The notes beneath the pieces are model-generated. The model was not told the origin of the DNA, ran no database searches, and saw only the letters and a list, made by a program, of their open reading frames with translations. A program made the position numbers and the translations under genes. From Lampris incognitus (taxonomy: Eukaryota > Chordata > Actinopteri > Lampriformes > Lampridae), in contig NC_079213.1 in the NCBI RefSeq assembly GCF_029633865.1, forward strand, positions 83,796,803-83,860,802: a stretch of DNA of 64,000 bases. Reading direction: 5' to 3'. Of the stretch, positions 1 to 10,348 are shown one piece after another (positions within the stretch are counted from its first letter, which is position 1; every line of letters begins with the position of its first letter).

Positions 1-566
1 CAGTGAAAATCTTAGCATCTTCAACTCTGCCACCTCCAGCTCTGCCTTCTGTCTTTTCATCAGTGCCACTGTCTCCAAACCATATAACATAACTGGTCTC
101 ACAACCATCTTGTAAACTTTCCCTTTAACTCTTGCTGGTACCCTTCTGTCGCAAATCACTCCTGACACTCTTCTCCACCCACTCCACCCTGCCTGCACTC
201 TCTTCTTCACCTCTCCTCTGCACTCCCCGTTACTTTGGACAGTTGACCCCAAGTATTTAAACTCATATGCCTTCGTCACCTCCACTCCTTGCATCCTGAC
301 CATTCCAACGTCCTCCCTCTCATTCACTCAGAGGTATTCCGTCTTGCTCCTACTGACTTTCTTTCCTCTTCTCTCCAGTGCATACCTCCACCTCTCCAGG
401 CTCTGCTCAACCTGCACCCTACTCTCACTACAGATCACAATGTCATCCGTGAACATCATTGTTCATGGAGACTCCTGCCTGATCTTGTTGTCAACCTGTC
501 CATCACTATTGCAAACAAGAAAGGGGTCAGAGCCGATCCTTGATGTAATCCCACCTCCACCTTGAA

Positions 567-581
567 CCCATCTGTTGTTCC
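567..581. repeat. Target-site duplication of the SINE (partner at 972-986)
   Basis: CCCATCTGTTGTTCC here and CCCATCTGTTATTCC at 972-986 flank the SINE. A duplication of this length fits LINE-driven integration. Confidence 0.85.
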
Positions 582-971
582 TTTAAATTTTATTTCCGAT
601 TTTTCCCTTTTTCTCCCAATTTAGTGGCCAATCGATCCCTATTTTAATTCAAACACCCACCCTCGTACTGCGTGCGTTCGCTAACTGCATCTCTCTCCGG
701 CCGGCAGTCTCGAAGGAGACGCCTCGCCACTTTCATGACAAGGTGAATCCAGGCCGAACCACTGCTTTTTCCGACACACCCAGAGACGCATTCATGTGAC
801 GAACACAAGCCGACTCCGCCGACCTCCCAAAGACAGCGCTGCCAATTATTGCTGCTTCATCGAGTCCGGCCATAGTCGGATCTGACGAGACCGGGGCGCG
901 AACCCCGGTCCCCAGTGGGCAACTGCATCGACACAAAGCACATGCTTAGACCGCTACACCACCGCGGACCC
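582..971 (-). mobile_element. tRNA-derived SINE inserted in the RTE RT
   Basis: On the minus strand the element starts at 971 with a tRNA-like head: a box A-like GGTGTAGCGGTCTAAG and a box B-like GGGTTCGCGCCCC. It ends at 582 in an A-rich tail. It is bounded by 15-bp direct repeats CCCATCTGTTGTTCC (567-581) and CCCATCTGTTATTCC (972-986), one mismatch. Removing the insert rejoins the LINE. The body differs from the SINEs at 3594 and 19953, so this is a separate family. Confidence 0.85.
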
Positions 972-1923
972 CCCATCTGTTATTCCAACCGCACACCTCA
1001 CCATTGTCACACTCCCCTCATACATATCCTGCACCACTCCTACATACTTCTCTGCAACTCCCAACTTCCTCATACAATACCACACCTCCTCTCTCGGCAC
1101 CCTGTCGTATGCTTTCTCTAAATCTACAAAGACACAATGTAACTCCTTCTGGCCTTCTCTATACTTCTTGATCAACATTCTCAAAGCAAACATCGCATCT
1201 GTGGTGCTTTTTCGTGGCATGAAACCATACTCCTGCTCGCTTATTGTCACCTCTCCTCTTAACCTAGGTTCTATTACTCTTTCCCATATCTTCATGCTGT
1301 GGCTGATCAACTTTATACCTCTGTAGCTGCGACAGTTCTGCACATCGCCCTTGTTCTTGAAAATCGGTACCAGTATGCTTCTTCTCCACTCCTCAGGCAT
1401 CCTCTCACTTTCCAAGATTGTGTTAAACAATCTAGTTAAAAACCCCACTGCCATCTCTTCTAAACATCTCCATGCCTCCACAGGTACGTCATCAGGACCA
1501 ACAGCCTTTCCACTCTTCATAGCTGCCCTCACTTCCTCCTTGCTAATCCACTGCACTTCCTGATTCACTATCCCAACATCATCCAACCTTCTCTCTCTCT
1601 CTCTTTTTCTTCATTCATCAGCCCCTCAAAGTACTCCTTCCACCTTCTCAACACATTGTCCTTGCTTGTCAGCACATTTCCATTTCTATCCTTGATCACC
1701 CTAACATGTTGCAATCCTTCGCAGCTCGGTCCCTCTGTCTAGCCAATCAGTACAAGTCCTTTTCTCCTTCCTTAGTGTCTAACCTGTCATACAACTCACC
1801 ATACGCCTTTTCTTTTGCCACCTCTCTCTTCGCTTTACGCTGCATCTCCTTGTACTCCTGTCTATTTTCTTCATCTCTCTGACTATCCCACTTCTTCTTT
1901 GCCAACCTCTTCCTCTGTATAAT

Positions 1924-2889
1924 TTACTGTACTTCCTCATACCACCGAGTCTCCTTGTCTTCCTTCCTCTGTCCTGATGACACACCAAGTACCTTCCTAG
2001 CTGCCCCCCTCACTATTTCTGCAGTGGTTGCCCAGCCATCCAGCAACTCTTCACTACCACCCCGTGCCTGTCTTAACTCCTGCCTGAACTCCACACAGCA
2101 GTCTTCCTTCTTCAACGTCCACCATTTGATCTTCGGCTGTGTCTTCACTCGCTTCCTCTTCTTGGTCTCCAAAGTCATCCTACGGACCACCATCCGATGC
2201 TGCCTAGCTATGTTCTCCCCTGTCACCACCTTGCAGTCTCCAATCCCTTTTAGATCACGCCTTCTACATACTAAGATATAGTCCACCTGTGTGCACTTTT
2301 CTCCACTCTTGTACATCACCCTGTGTTCCGCCTTCTTCTTGAAATATACTCACCACAGCCATTTCCATCCTTTTCGCAAAATCAACCACCATCTGTCCTT
2401 CCACATTTCTCTCCTTGACACCATACCTACCCATCACCTCCTCATCACCTCTGTTCCCTTCACCAACATGTCCATTGAAGTCTGCTCCAATCACCACTCT
2501 CTCCTTCTTGGGTACCCTCTCCACCACGTCATCCAACTCACTCTAGAATTCTTGTCTTCCATCTCACACCCAACTTGCGGGGCATATGCACTGATAACAT
2601 TCAGCAATACAACTTCGATTTCCAGCCACATACTCATCACTCTGTCTGACACTCTCTTCACCTCCAGCACACTCTTGACATACTCTTCCTTCAGAATTAT
2701 CCCTACCCCATTTCTCCTCCCATTCGCACCATGGTAGAACCCACCTCCAATGCTCCTGGTCTTACTCCCCTTCCACCTGGTTTCTTTCACACACAGTATG
2801 CCTACCTTTCTTATTTCCATCATATCAGCCAGCTCTCTCCCTTTACCAGTCATAGTGCCAACAATCAAAGTTCCGACTCTCACCTCCAC
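1924..2889 (-). pseudogene. RTE LINE endonuclease domain (frameshifted)
   Basis: Three overlapping minus-strand reading frames (2491-2889, 2264-2536, 1924-2319) make one endonuclease/exonuclease/phosphatase-type domain when read in turn. Visible pieces are [47 protein letters not shown] and [10 protein letters not shown]. In this family the domain nicks target DNA to prime reverse transcription. At least two frame changes, near 2500 and near 2320, break it, so no functional protein is expected. The frame ends at 1924 with a stop inside the linker before the RT. Confidence 0.8.
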
Positions 2890-3003
2890 ACCTCCACATG
2901 CCTACCCCCTCTCCTTCTCCTTCACCCAACAGTAGCACAGTTTCCACCGGCACCCTGCTGGTTAACAGTACTGGTGGCGGTCATTGGTAACCCGGGCCTC
3001 GAC

Positions 3004-3593
3004 CGATCAATAAAAGATAAAAAATAAAAAACAACAAAAAAATTCACTGCTGAATCCATTGAGAGAGCAAAAACCACAATAAAAACAAATACGGAGTACC
3101 ACACTCTCTTCACTCTACAATACAGAGTGTAAAATGAGGATGATAATATCTGCACCAGAGAAAGTATTTATAACATTAAATACAAGAATAGAAAGGTTAT
3201 TGGAATATATAGAATTTATTTCCATACTATAAAAATTAGATTATTGTAATAAAGAAGAGAAATGCAATGTGTAAAGATAAAAGTAATGTTTATAGAACCA
3301 CAATCAGGACAGAGAGCAGTATTAACATGAACATGTAACATGAAGGTGCTCTTATGATGACAGTTATGCCAGGATAAAAAACTGAATGTCAAACGCTAAA
3401 ATGCTTATCTCAATATACTCTGTGGAGATTGTCAGTCAAAAGCCTCATTTGGGGCCATCATAATATCCATCGTGATTTCAAAAGAGCTACCAACAGTACA
3501 TTGAAAAGCAATAAGAGGCAAGAAGCCACTTTGCGCCTTGTTGCATTCATAGACATTTCAGGTAAACATCCAGCGAACAAATCTCTTAGTAAT
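3004..3593. other. AT-rich unassigned DNA
   Basis: A-rich DNA follows the LINE leader, and then a diverged AT-rich stretch. A short open stretch at 3430-3565 (plus) and its minus-strand readings were examined as a possible further receptor exon, but no splice-bounded frame was convincing. Nothing else is supported. Confidence 0.4.
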
Positions 3594-4027
3594 CACCCCT
3601 CCACACACACACACAACCTTTCGCCCCAATTGTATCCGGCCAATTACCCCAGTCTTCCGAGCCATCCTGGTTGCTGCTCCACCCCTTCTGCCAATCCGGG
3701 GAGGGCTGCAGACTACCACGTCTCCTCTGATACCAGCTGCTTCTTTTCATCTGACAGTGAGGAGTTTCATAAGGGGGACGTAGTACATGGGAGGATCACG
3801 CTATCCCCCCCAGTTCCCCCTCCCCCCTGAACAGGCACCCCGATCGACCAGAGGAGGCACTAGTGGAGCAACCAGGACACATACCCACATCTGGCTTTCC
3901 ACCTGCAGACACAGCCATTTGTGTCTGTAGGGATGCCCAACCAAGCCGGAGGTAACATGGGGATTCGAACCAGTGATCTCCATGTTGGTAGGCAACGGAA
4001 TAGACCACTACGCTACCCAGACGCCCT
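3594..4027 (-). mobile_element. tRNA-derived SINE, common fish family
   Basis: Minus-strand SINE with a tRNA-like head at 4027 downwards (box A-like GGTAGCGTAGTGG, box B-like GGTTCGAATCCCC), a GC-rich body and a GGGGCGAAAGG-like end near 3610. Perfect 13-bp direct repeats ATCTCTTAGTAAT lie at 3581-3593 and 4028-4040. The same family recurs at 19953-20320 and, as a short deleted copy, at 35296-35373. Confidence 0.9.
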
Positions 4028-4229
4028 ATCTCTTAGTAATTTGAAGGCTGCACGCATGTGTTAATTTTTAAGAACACCTTTACGTAGCTGCAGACACATT
4101 TACACAATAGGCTATATGTTATTTATCAGAGAGGTGTATTGAAGAGAAAGGTTTCCTACAAAGTTAAAAGGAAATGAGTTAAAGTGGAAAAGCATTTTTA
4201 CAAATGCAGTTTTGTCCCTTAGTGCTTAC

Positions 4230-4309
4230 CTTCCAAGTTAGCTTCAGGAACCGAGTGCCATTGTCAAAATCCTCGATGGAGAAGTTAACCTCAGGGGGAT
4301 TTACAATTT
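4230..4309 (-). CDS. il12rb1: il12rb1-like receptor exon 6: start of third fibronectin III domain
   Basis: Minus-strand exon. It follows a TTTGTATTGCAG acceptor (4310 upward) and ends in TGGAAG before GTAAGC (4229 downward). It enters in phase 1 and leaves in phase 0. It encodes EIVNPPEVNFSIEDF followed by DNGTRFLKLTWK. In human IL12RB1 the residues just after the WSXWS box are of the form PPENPPQPQVRFSVEQLG, so position and wording agree with this receptor. The phase matches the WSDWS exon at 17425-17547. The intron between them is about 13.1 kb and packed with transposons. No further exon is recognised below 4230. Confidence 0.7.
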
Positions 4310-4689
4310 CTGCAATACAAAAATTCGTTTATACAGCACTGCTTTAAAGTGCAGTTTAAAATGTACTTTCATGTTGGCTGTCAAAGGTTTCAAACTTTGA
4401 AAATGACAGCTCAGTCAGTTAGCAGTAAGCAATATTACCTCATCTTTTTTTGTGATTTCTATTTCTCTATAGCCTGTGACTCAGACCGGATGTCCTGGAT
4501 TAAACGCTGGATTACTGTTGTATTCTCTGATTTGCTTGAAGATGCCTTAGTTTGTGGCACACTTGGTTATAACAGGAAATTGAACCTAGGACCCCCAATT
4601 ACTGGATGGTCTCCGTGAAGACTCAATTTAGGATGTGTTTGAATAATCAATTAAAACGTGTCCTTAGAATATGTACATTTCAGCTGATC
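4310..4689. other. Intron sequence, no feature seen
   Basis: AT-rich DNA between the receptor exon and the Penelope tail. No supported gene or repeat. Confidence 0.4.
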
Positions 4690-4893
4690 ACAGAAAGTTG
4701 AATCAGTTTATCTGGACACAACGTTTATTAGGAGAAATGTTTCACCTCTCATCTAAGTGACCTCTTCATTCTACACCCACTGCAGGGATCCCCACCCTTG
4801 TAAACAATAAAGTGACATAATGACCAAAATCAACCATCAGTTTCATATGCAAATAGGTGTGACCGTTAACTAGAGTTTCGATGGCCATGTGTA

Positions 4894-5307
4894 CTATTCA
4901 CAGAGGATTGAGGAATGTTTGCAATTACAGCATTGTAAAATGGTGACAGATGTACTGTCAGGCCCCACTTGGTTCAGGGATGGTCGTTCCCTCTTAACAT
5001 AGATGGCCTCTTTGACTCCCTGTTCAAACCATCGTTCCTCCCTATCACGAACGTGCACATCCTCATCCCTGAAAGAGTGGCAACTGGCTTGTAGATGGGT
5101 GTAGACTACAGAGTCCTGGCCTGACGTGTTAGCCCTCTTGTGTTGTTCCATCCTCTTGGCCAGTGTCTGTTTATTTTCCCCAATGTACAAGTCACTGGAA
5201 TCCTCCCGGCATTTAACAGCGTACACTATATTGCCGTTTGTGCCAGGTGACCCAATGCTTAGAGTAGACCAACTTCTGGCACAGCATGTTTTGGGGTTTG
5301 AAAGCAA
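4894..5307 (-). pseudogene. Penelope GIY-YIG endonuclease domain
   Basis: The frame reads PGTNGNIVYAVKCRED, then DLYIGENKQTLAKRMEQHKR, SGQDSVVYTHL and DREERWFEQGVKEAIYVK. VYAVKC and LYIGE are the two halves of the GIY-YIG signature in this lineage. The catalytic-region Arg (KRMEQH) and the Glu of EAIYVK are present. In the family this nuclease nicks target DNA for integration. The open part is 137 codons, but its link to the RT upstream is frameshifted near 5300. Confidence 0.8.
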
Positions 5308-6207
5308 CTGAGACGTGGTGTTTGGAAAATATGCATCTCAGCTTTTCTGGCACTCCCGTCACATATGGAGTCACCACTGATTTACGCTTAGGCAGCTGTT
5401 GTCCTTCTCCTCTCTTCGATTGGCTGGTGCACTGTTTGGGCATCTTTCTGGCTTTGACAAACACCCAGTTAGGATAACCACACTTAACCAGGGCCTGTTC
5501 AATATGGGGTTTCTCCTCTTCCTTGGCCGCTGTGTTGGTGGGGACGTTGTCAGCTCAGTGGTACAGTGTCCTGATGACTCCTAGTTTGCGCTCCAGTGGC
5601 TGATGAGAGTCAAAACTTAAGGACTGATCAGTATGTGTTGGTTTGCAGTAAACATCAACAATCAAATGCCCCCCATCACCAATTTCAGTCTAAGAAGGCT
5701 AACCTATCATTTTTCACATCTTCCCTGGTGATCTTGATGTGGTTGTCCACCGAGTTAATGTTGTCGGTGAAATGTGGCACGTCCTGCAATTTCATTTTAA
5801 CCCAGGTTTTGTCCACACATCTGAACCAATGGCTAGGTGGAGTCCCTGGATAGGACATCAGAGCCCTCTTTTCCACTTCCTCCATATACAGGTTGGCCAC
5901 TATAGGTGAAACTGGGGAACTCATAGCACACTTGTACCTCTGCCTACAGTACTGACCCCCTGCATGTGAATTATGTGGACTGAAGACATGGCTTCAGGAG
6001 TCGACACACTTGGTAAGTGTTAAAGGTGGTCCTATTGCTAAGGGCAGGGTCATTTTGTAATTTCATAAAGACTACCTGCACTGCTTCATCAACAGAAACG
6101 CACATGAAAAGGAATGCAACATCATAAGAGACCACTGCTTCATCCCGCTCCATAATGATGTCCCTCACCTTATCCACAAAATCCCAGGTATAACATAGGC
6201 CGTGTTA

Positions 6208-6468
6208 TAGGTTTACAACCCCCTTGAAAGATCTAACTTATATTCGTCTGACTGAGCTAAACGGCGGGTGATTGCTCGTTGTACAGTCGTCATACAAAAG
6301 AGATGGAGGGTGATTGCTCATTGTAGCGGCCGTGGCTGGTTTAAAAATCTCACGTGTATCAATAGCTAACGTTAGCTATCGATACACGCTAGGGTTAGGG
6401 TTAGGCTGTGTGACGACAGTATTCACGCTCAACCAATCATAGCCATCTTTCAAGGGGGTTATAAACCG
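6208..6468. mobile_element. MITE with terminal inverted repeats inside the Penelope RT
   Basis: Inverted repeats GTTTACAACCCCCTTGAAAG (6211-6230) and CTTTCAAGGGGGTTATAAAC (6447-6466) match with one difference. Flanking direct repeats of 18 bp (6190-6207 and 6469-6486, one mismatch) bound the insert. No coding sequence. The central part holds a 34-bp near-perfect palindrome and a short telomere-like GGGTTAGGGTTAG run. An 18-bp duplication is long for a DNA transposon, so the family is open. Confidence 0.7.
6354..6387. repeat. 34-bp palindrome in the MITE centre
   Basis: The arms GTGTATCAATAGCTAAC and GTTAGCTATCGATACAC are reverse complements with one mismatch and no spacer. Confidence 0.85.
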
Positions 6469-6999
6469 ATAACATAGGTCGTGTTACATGGCCTATATTA
6501 TAGCTCCAAAATCCATAGTGTTCTGAATGTGATGTTCATTACTGCCTACCAACAGGTTAAGAACAGATGCCAGAAACTTAGAGATGTTGTAAGTCACCAA
6601 GTTAGTCATACTAACAATAGCCCATAATGGCACATCCTGTTTATGTATTTTAGGTAACCCATATAGACTAGGTATAGCTTCTCTTCTGTAGTACAAAATT
6701 CCGTCAATAGCATTGTCCTGTTCTAACAGCTTCAGACAATCTATCACCTTTTTCTGGCTAGATCTCGTTTCAGGGGCTAATGAGTATTCATGTCACTAAG
6801 TAACATCATAACCTTCTTATGATAGTCTGTCTGGTTTAATACAACAGTGCATTCAGGATGTGATTCTTCCGTCTTAAGACGGAAATCCGTATTTTCAGAC
6901 CCAAATTAATGACCCACCTGAATTGTGGAGATCCGTAATAAAAAAAAAATTGGGGGGGGGGATGTCTGGTGGGCAGGTGTATCGATGGCAGCTTTTTTT

Positions 7000-7720
7000 C
7001 AATACTCTGGTAGTAGTTTAAGTAATTTCTTTATCATGTCATCACCAAGTAAGCCCGCCCTCTTTGGATCCCTTCATAGTTGCTAATTGGTTTAGATTTA
7101 GAACGTCAAGCCGCGAGCGAACCCTTTCAAGTTCAGTTCAACTCATCGTCGAGCAGCTTGCAACACTCAACAGAGTTTTGACATCGGCTGTGGTAATGTT
7201 GACCTCAGGTAAGAAACTTTCATTTGATCCATTACTAGCTAACGTTAACATTGTTGTATTAATTATGAAATCACCGTTTAAAAAGTAATGACGATGGTAC
7301 TAATATAACTAGTTTTATAACTAACGTTAACATTACCTAGCTAGCTAGCTAATGTTATTAGAATGCTAGCTAACGATAAACCGGGGTGCTAACTTAATGC
7401 TACCTCCGGTCCCAAAAACGGAACATATTGGCCAAATATAGACGTGGCGTTATAATGTATTAAGCCTGTAGCCTATAGCTTTCCCAATGTTTTTCTGAAG
7501 TTGATTTAGCTACGTTAGCTAAGTTCAAGCTTGCTTGCTTGCTTTTTCTAATATACGTTATCATTATCTAATTTGGTGATTAGCTGGAGCTAATCACCAA
7601 AAAATGTCGGATTTGTTCTGTAATGCTCCTGTTTTGCGACATAGTGTGTATCAATGTCAGGAACAGTTACCGGTTAGTCTGACCTAATTAGCTGACGTTG
7701 CTTCAATTCGTCTTCCACAG
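7000..7720. other. Leader and possible non-coding first exon of the hAT-like gene
   Basis: A GACCTCAG/GTAAGAAA donor sits at 7208/7209 and a TCTTCCACAG acceptor just before the ATG at 7721. A spliced 5' UTR exon ending at 7208 is therefore plausible. A perfect 28-bp inverted repeat lies at 7573-7600. No coding sequence was recognised. Confidence 0.4.
7573..7600. repeat. Perfect short palindrome
   Basis: TTGGTGATTAGCT and AGCTAATCACCAA are exact reverse complements around a 2-bp GG loop. Confidence 0.85.
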
Positions 7721-8085
7721 ATGGCGAAAATACTACCAGCCAACGACCCTGCTGCTAAAGAGCTGGACAAGGATCTCAAAAATAAATCGAGATGGATTTG
7801 GCCGGGGGAAAGCGCAGACAACATTCAATTTGATTGCTTTGTTAATATAGCACTCCCAGGGAAGGTCTTGTGCACACTGTGCAATGACCAGATTTCATGT
7901 AGCAGCAATGGCAAAAGGGCACTTGCCAAATATGTTACGCATCCAAAATATCTAAAGTTCATAAAGCAAGACAAGACAACATGCAGCTTGTGATTCCCCC
8001 AGCTGACCATGTTATTGCCACTGTTCCACCACCCCAGAACACACCAAGACCTGTGCCACTTTGTGATCGTATTGCCCAAGATCAA
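7721..8085 (+). pseudogene. hAT-like transposase gene, first coding exon (frameshifted)
   Basis: The ATG follows a TTCCACAG acceptor. The open frame to 7993 encodes a BED-finger-like segment (VLCTLCNDQISCSSNGKRAL, then KYVTHPKYLKF). After about 7980 the frame must shift by one to continue as QLVIPPADHVIATVPPP and on to a GATCAA/GTATGT donor at 8085/8086. The wording resembles hAT-superfamily proteins of the ZNF862-like group, which carry a degenerate zinc finger ahead of the catalytic core. It is on the strand opposite the receptor gene, inside its large intron. Confidence 0.55.
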
Positions 8086-8727
8086 GTATGTATATTTCCA
8101 ATTGTTAATTCTCCATTTGTTTTCCATTAACCTTCTATTAATGAAGCATATAATAGGCTATATGGGCGTTTCTGTAAATGCAGAGGCCAGTGGTGAATCT
8201 GCAGGTGTCACTCTTTGGAAGCCAATTTCCTTCATAATGTATGAATGGACATTTTAATTATGGTTTTAAACACCGAGTAGGCTATACAAGAAAGTATCTA
8301 AAAAATACTAGACTTCTGCATTTGACTTGTACGTGAACAAGTATTGCTTGGGTCACCCAATGTTTTAGCTGTATAACTGTGACATTTTAGATGCATTACT
8401 GGAAAAGGCTGTTTTATTTATTTATAGCCATCATAATTGAAGTTGTCTTTAATTATAACTATGTGGATCAATTTTTGATCCAACATAAGATGTAACATTA
8501 AGTTTGTCCTGATAAAGCTGTGTTTTAACCATACCATTTTATGCAAATTGCCTCGAAGTATTAATTAAGCTATATGCTGCATATTGCAGTATGCAGGACT
8601 GGATTTTTTATGACAGTGTATGGGGACAACAGAATAAATAGAGCCACTGGCTCTATTCATCCTGTTCTCCCCTAACTTTATCAAAATGGTGGCGTTATTC
8701 TAAACCTATTTTTTGTCATCTCCCCAG

Positions 8728-9660
8728 ACACTTTTACTTCCTTTCATAGCAGAGCACACACTGCCACTACCGGTCTCTCCAGCTCCGATTGATTTGGCAA
8801 AGCAGCTCGCAAAAGACCCCAAAGCTCTTGGAGATCTGTCAATGGACAGAACGTCAGCATCATACAAACTGACCTATGGGTTGAAAAAGACGGTGCTTGG
8901 TGGGATCCTGGAAGAGATCAGCGAAACACTATTTTCTTTGAACACTGATGAAGCAACCAGCAAAACCCATGCAAGGGTCCTTGGTGTTCTAGTGAGCTAT
9001 TGGTCAGAGGGTCTGACGACAATGGTTGTCAAACACCTGGTTGCCATTGAGCTAACAACAGTCAATTCGCTGTCTCTTTTCAGTGCCCTGGATGACCTCC
9101 TCAAGAGAATGGAACTGCCCTGGAAGAACCTCATATCCATTCTGATGGACTCCTGCGTTGTTGTGAGGGGTTCCAAAACTGGCCTGGAAAAAATAATTCG
9201 TGATCTCCGAGCCCTTCAACTCCTTGACATCAACGGTGATGCATGCCATCACATCCAAAATGCCAGCAAGGTGCTGTGTGCTCCCTTTGAGTGTTGGGTT
9301 GAAGGACTATTGTCAAATATTCACACTGACCATAAGTGGTCTGTCAGCATGAAGGAGTACTGGAAGGGAAATATGTGGCATCATTGGGATCAAATTCTCT
9401 AGTGCGCTATGTACCCCACAAATGGCTGTCGGCATATGATGTCAGTGTTGACACAATCCGAATGTGGGATGCTTTTGTCCTGTTTTATTTTTCATTCTTG
9501 AAGACTGAAGACAAGACCATCTACAGATGCCATTCTTCAAAAGAAGTAAGTTCCCCAGCCTGGCAAGAATCAAATTCAAGAGCTCTGGCAGGAGCTTGAG
9601 AGGAAGTCCAAGAACTTCACAGAGGAAGGAAAGAGGAGGAAGACTCGTATCTGTACCAAG
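8728..9660 (+). pseudogene. hAT-like transposase gene, catalytic-core exon (frameshifted)
   Basis: Starts after a TCATCTCCCCAG acceptor and ends at ACCAAG before GTAAGT (9661). It encodes SFSLNTDEATSK-like LFSLNTDEATSKTHARVL (first catalytic Asp region), then VSILMDSC-like ISILMDSCVVVRGSKTGLEK and DINGDACHHIQNASKVLCAP. These wordings are typical of DUF4371/ZNF862-like hAT transposases. A one-base frame change near 9375 joins the frame ending at 9402 to the one reading YVPHKWLSAYDVSVDTIRMW. Another shift near 9550 leads to ELERKSKNFTEEGKRRK. Canonical splice sites are kept although the frame is broken. Confidence 0.65.
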
Positions 9661-9806
9661 GTAAGTTATGCAAAGATAAAAATACCTATCACATTCTGGA
9701 AATAACATCAGGTTTAGCTCAATTTGAAATGAACATAATTGTGGTGTGTATGGGCTGTCATAATCACAACATTTTACATTTCACATGATTAACTGTCATA
9801 CAAATT

Positions 9807-9994
9807 ATTGCAATTAATAATTTAATTTAGTCCTTTTTTGGTCATTATATGTCACTGTTATAGTATAAGCCTACTAATACTAGTGTAATATACACAAATA
9901 ATTGCAATTAATTATTTATTTAGTCGTTTTTTGGTCATTATACGTCACTGTTATAGTATAAGCCTACTAACACTAGTGTAATAATACACACATC
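9807..9994. repeat. Tandem duplication, about 94-bp period
   Basis: ATTGCAATTA at 9807 and again at 9901 each start a unit holding TTGGTCATTATATGTCACTG (ACGTCACTG in the second) and AGTATAAGCCTACTAA. Two copies sit in the intron of the hAT-like gene. Confidence 0.85.
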
Positions 9995-10348
9995 TTATGG
10001 ACCATTTATTTATGGACATCGAACTTTTACAAATATAAATAAATGAGATTTATGTTTGCCTTTAAGGTTTTGGAAACAAATTTTGCACTGGGCAGATAGG
10101 TCATGAATAATAACTCAAATATACAAAGGCTATTGCTGAAAAATACAAGAAATTACTGAAAATGGCAGGTACCAGGTCTAGCCAGTCTAGATAGTGTTTC
10201 ACCTATTGCTCTGCTGCACATATGTAGATTTAGTTTCAATATCTTGTTCTAAAACTATTGTGTAGTCATACATGACATAATGAAAAAGTGGTTGATGAAT
10301 ATTATGCTAAACATATGCCTATTCATGTGTTAATCACTTGTTTTACAG

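Larger units (their letters stand above)
1..1586 (-). pseudogene. RTE LINE reverse transcriptase (interrupted)
   Basis: The longest open part is 954-1586 on the minus strand. It carries RT blocks with [21 protein letters not shown] [21 protein letters not shown] and [13 protein letters not shown]. The SINE at 582-971 replaces the next codons. The domain resumes below 566, where the minus strand still reads FTDDIVICSES (the family's FADD catalytic box with one change) and LERRGKKVSRSK. It runs off the window at position 1. Frame changes and stops are present, so it is a dead copy. Confidence 0.8.
1..3003 (-). mobile_element. RTE-clade LINE retrotransposon, degenerate, split by a SINE
   Basis: Read on the minus strand, this stretch encodes, in order, an apurinic-type endonuclease (about 2889 down to 1924), a linker, and a reverse transcriptase (about 1586 down to 1) in several frames. 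The order and wording match fish RTE-type non-LTR elements: the endonuclease has [13 protein letters not shown] and VDYILVCRR, and the RT has [17 protein letters not shown] and [13 protein letters not shown]. The element is cut by the window edge at its 3' end. The 5' part runs to about 3003, where a GGTGGCGGTCATTGG-like leader ends before A-rich DNA. A SINE at 582-971 interrupts the RT. Frameshifts and stops make it inactive. Confidence 0.85.
5685..6747 (-). pseudogene. Penelope reverse transcriptase fragments, split by a MITE
   Basis: Three minus-strand pieces make up the RT. 6493-6747 has IPSLYGLPKIHKQDVPL. 5971-6177 has VVSYDVAFLFMCVSVDEAV. 5685-5924 has SPVSPIVANLYMEEVE and WFRCVDKTWVKM, where a family YVDDTWV box appears as CVDKTWV, so the second catalytic Asp is replaced. 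The MITE at 6208-6468 separates the first two pieces. Not functional. Confidence 0.75.
4690..6860 (-). mobile_element. Penelope-like retroelement (PLE), degenerate
   Basis: Minus-strand remnant with an RT part (about 6747 down to 5685) followed by a GIY-YIG endonuclease (5307 down to 4894). That RT-then-GIY-YIG order defines Penelope-like elements. RT landmarks are FYGLPKIHK-like SLYGLPKIHK and SPVSPIVANLYMEEVEKRAL. The low-coordinate end has the usual fish PLE tail, with a GAAACATTTCTCC box and an AGATAAACTGATTCAAC-like end near 4690. Several frames and an inserted MITE (6208-6468) show it is dead. It lies inside the large receptor intron on the same strand as the receptor. Confidence 0.85.

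Noticed and set aside
952..971. tRNA gene at the SINE head
   Set aside because: The head is fused to a SINE body and tail and bounded by target duplications.
2291..2737. Plus-strand ORF of 148 codons
   Set aside because: Shadow of the LINE endonuclease on the other strand.
3429..3593. Possible further receptor exon (minus) with NATRRKVASC-like wording
   Set aside because: No splice-bounded frame of the right phase; the readings run into stops and do not resemble a third fibronectin domain.
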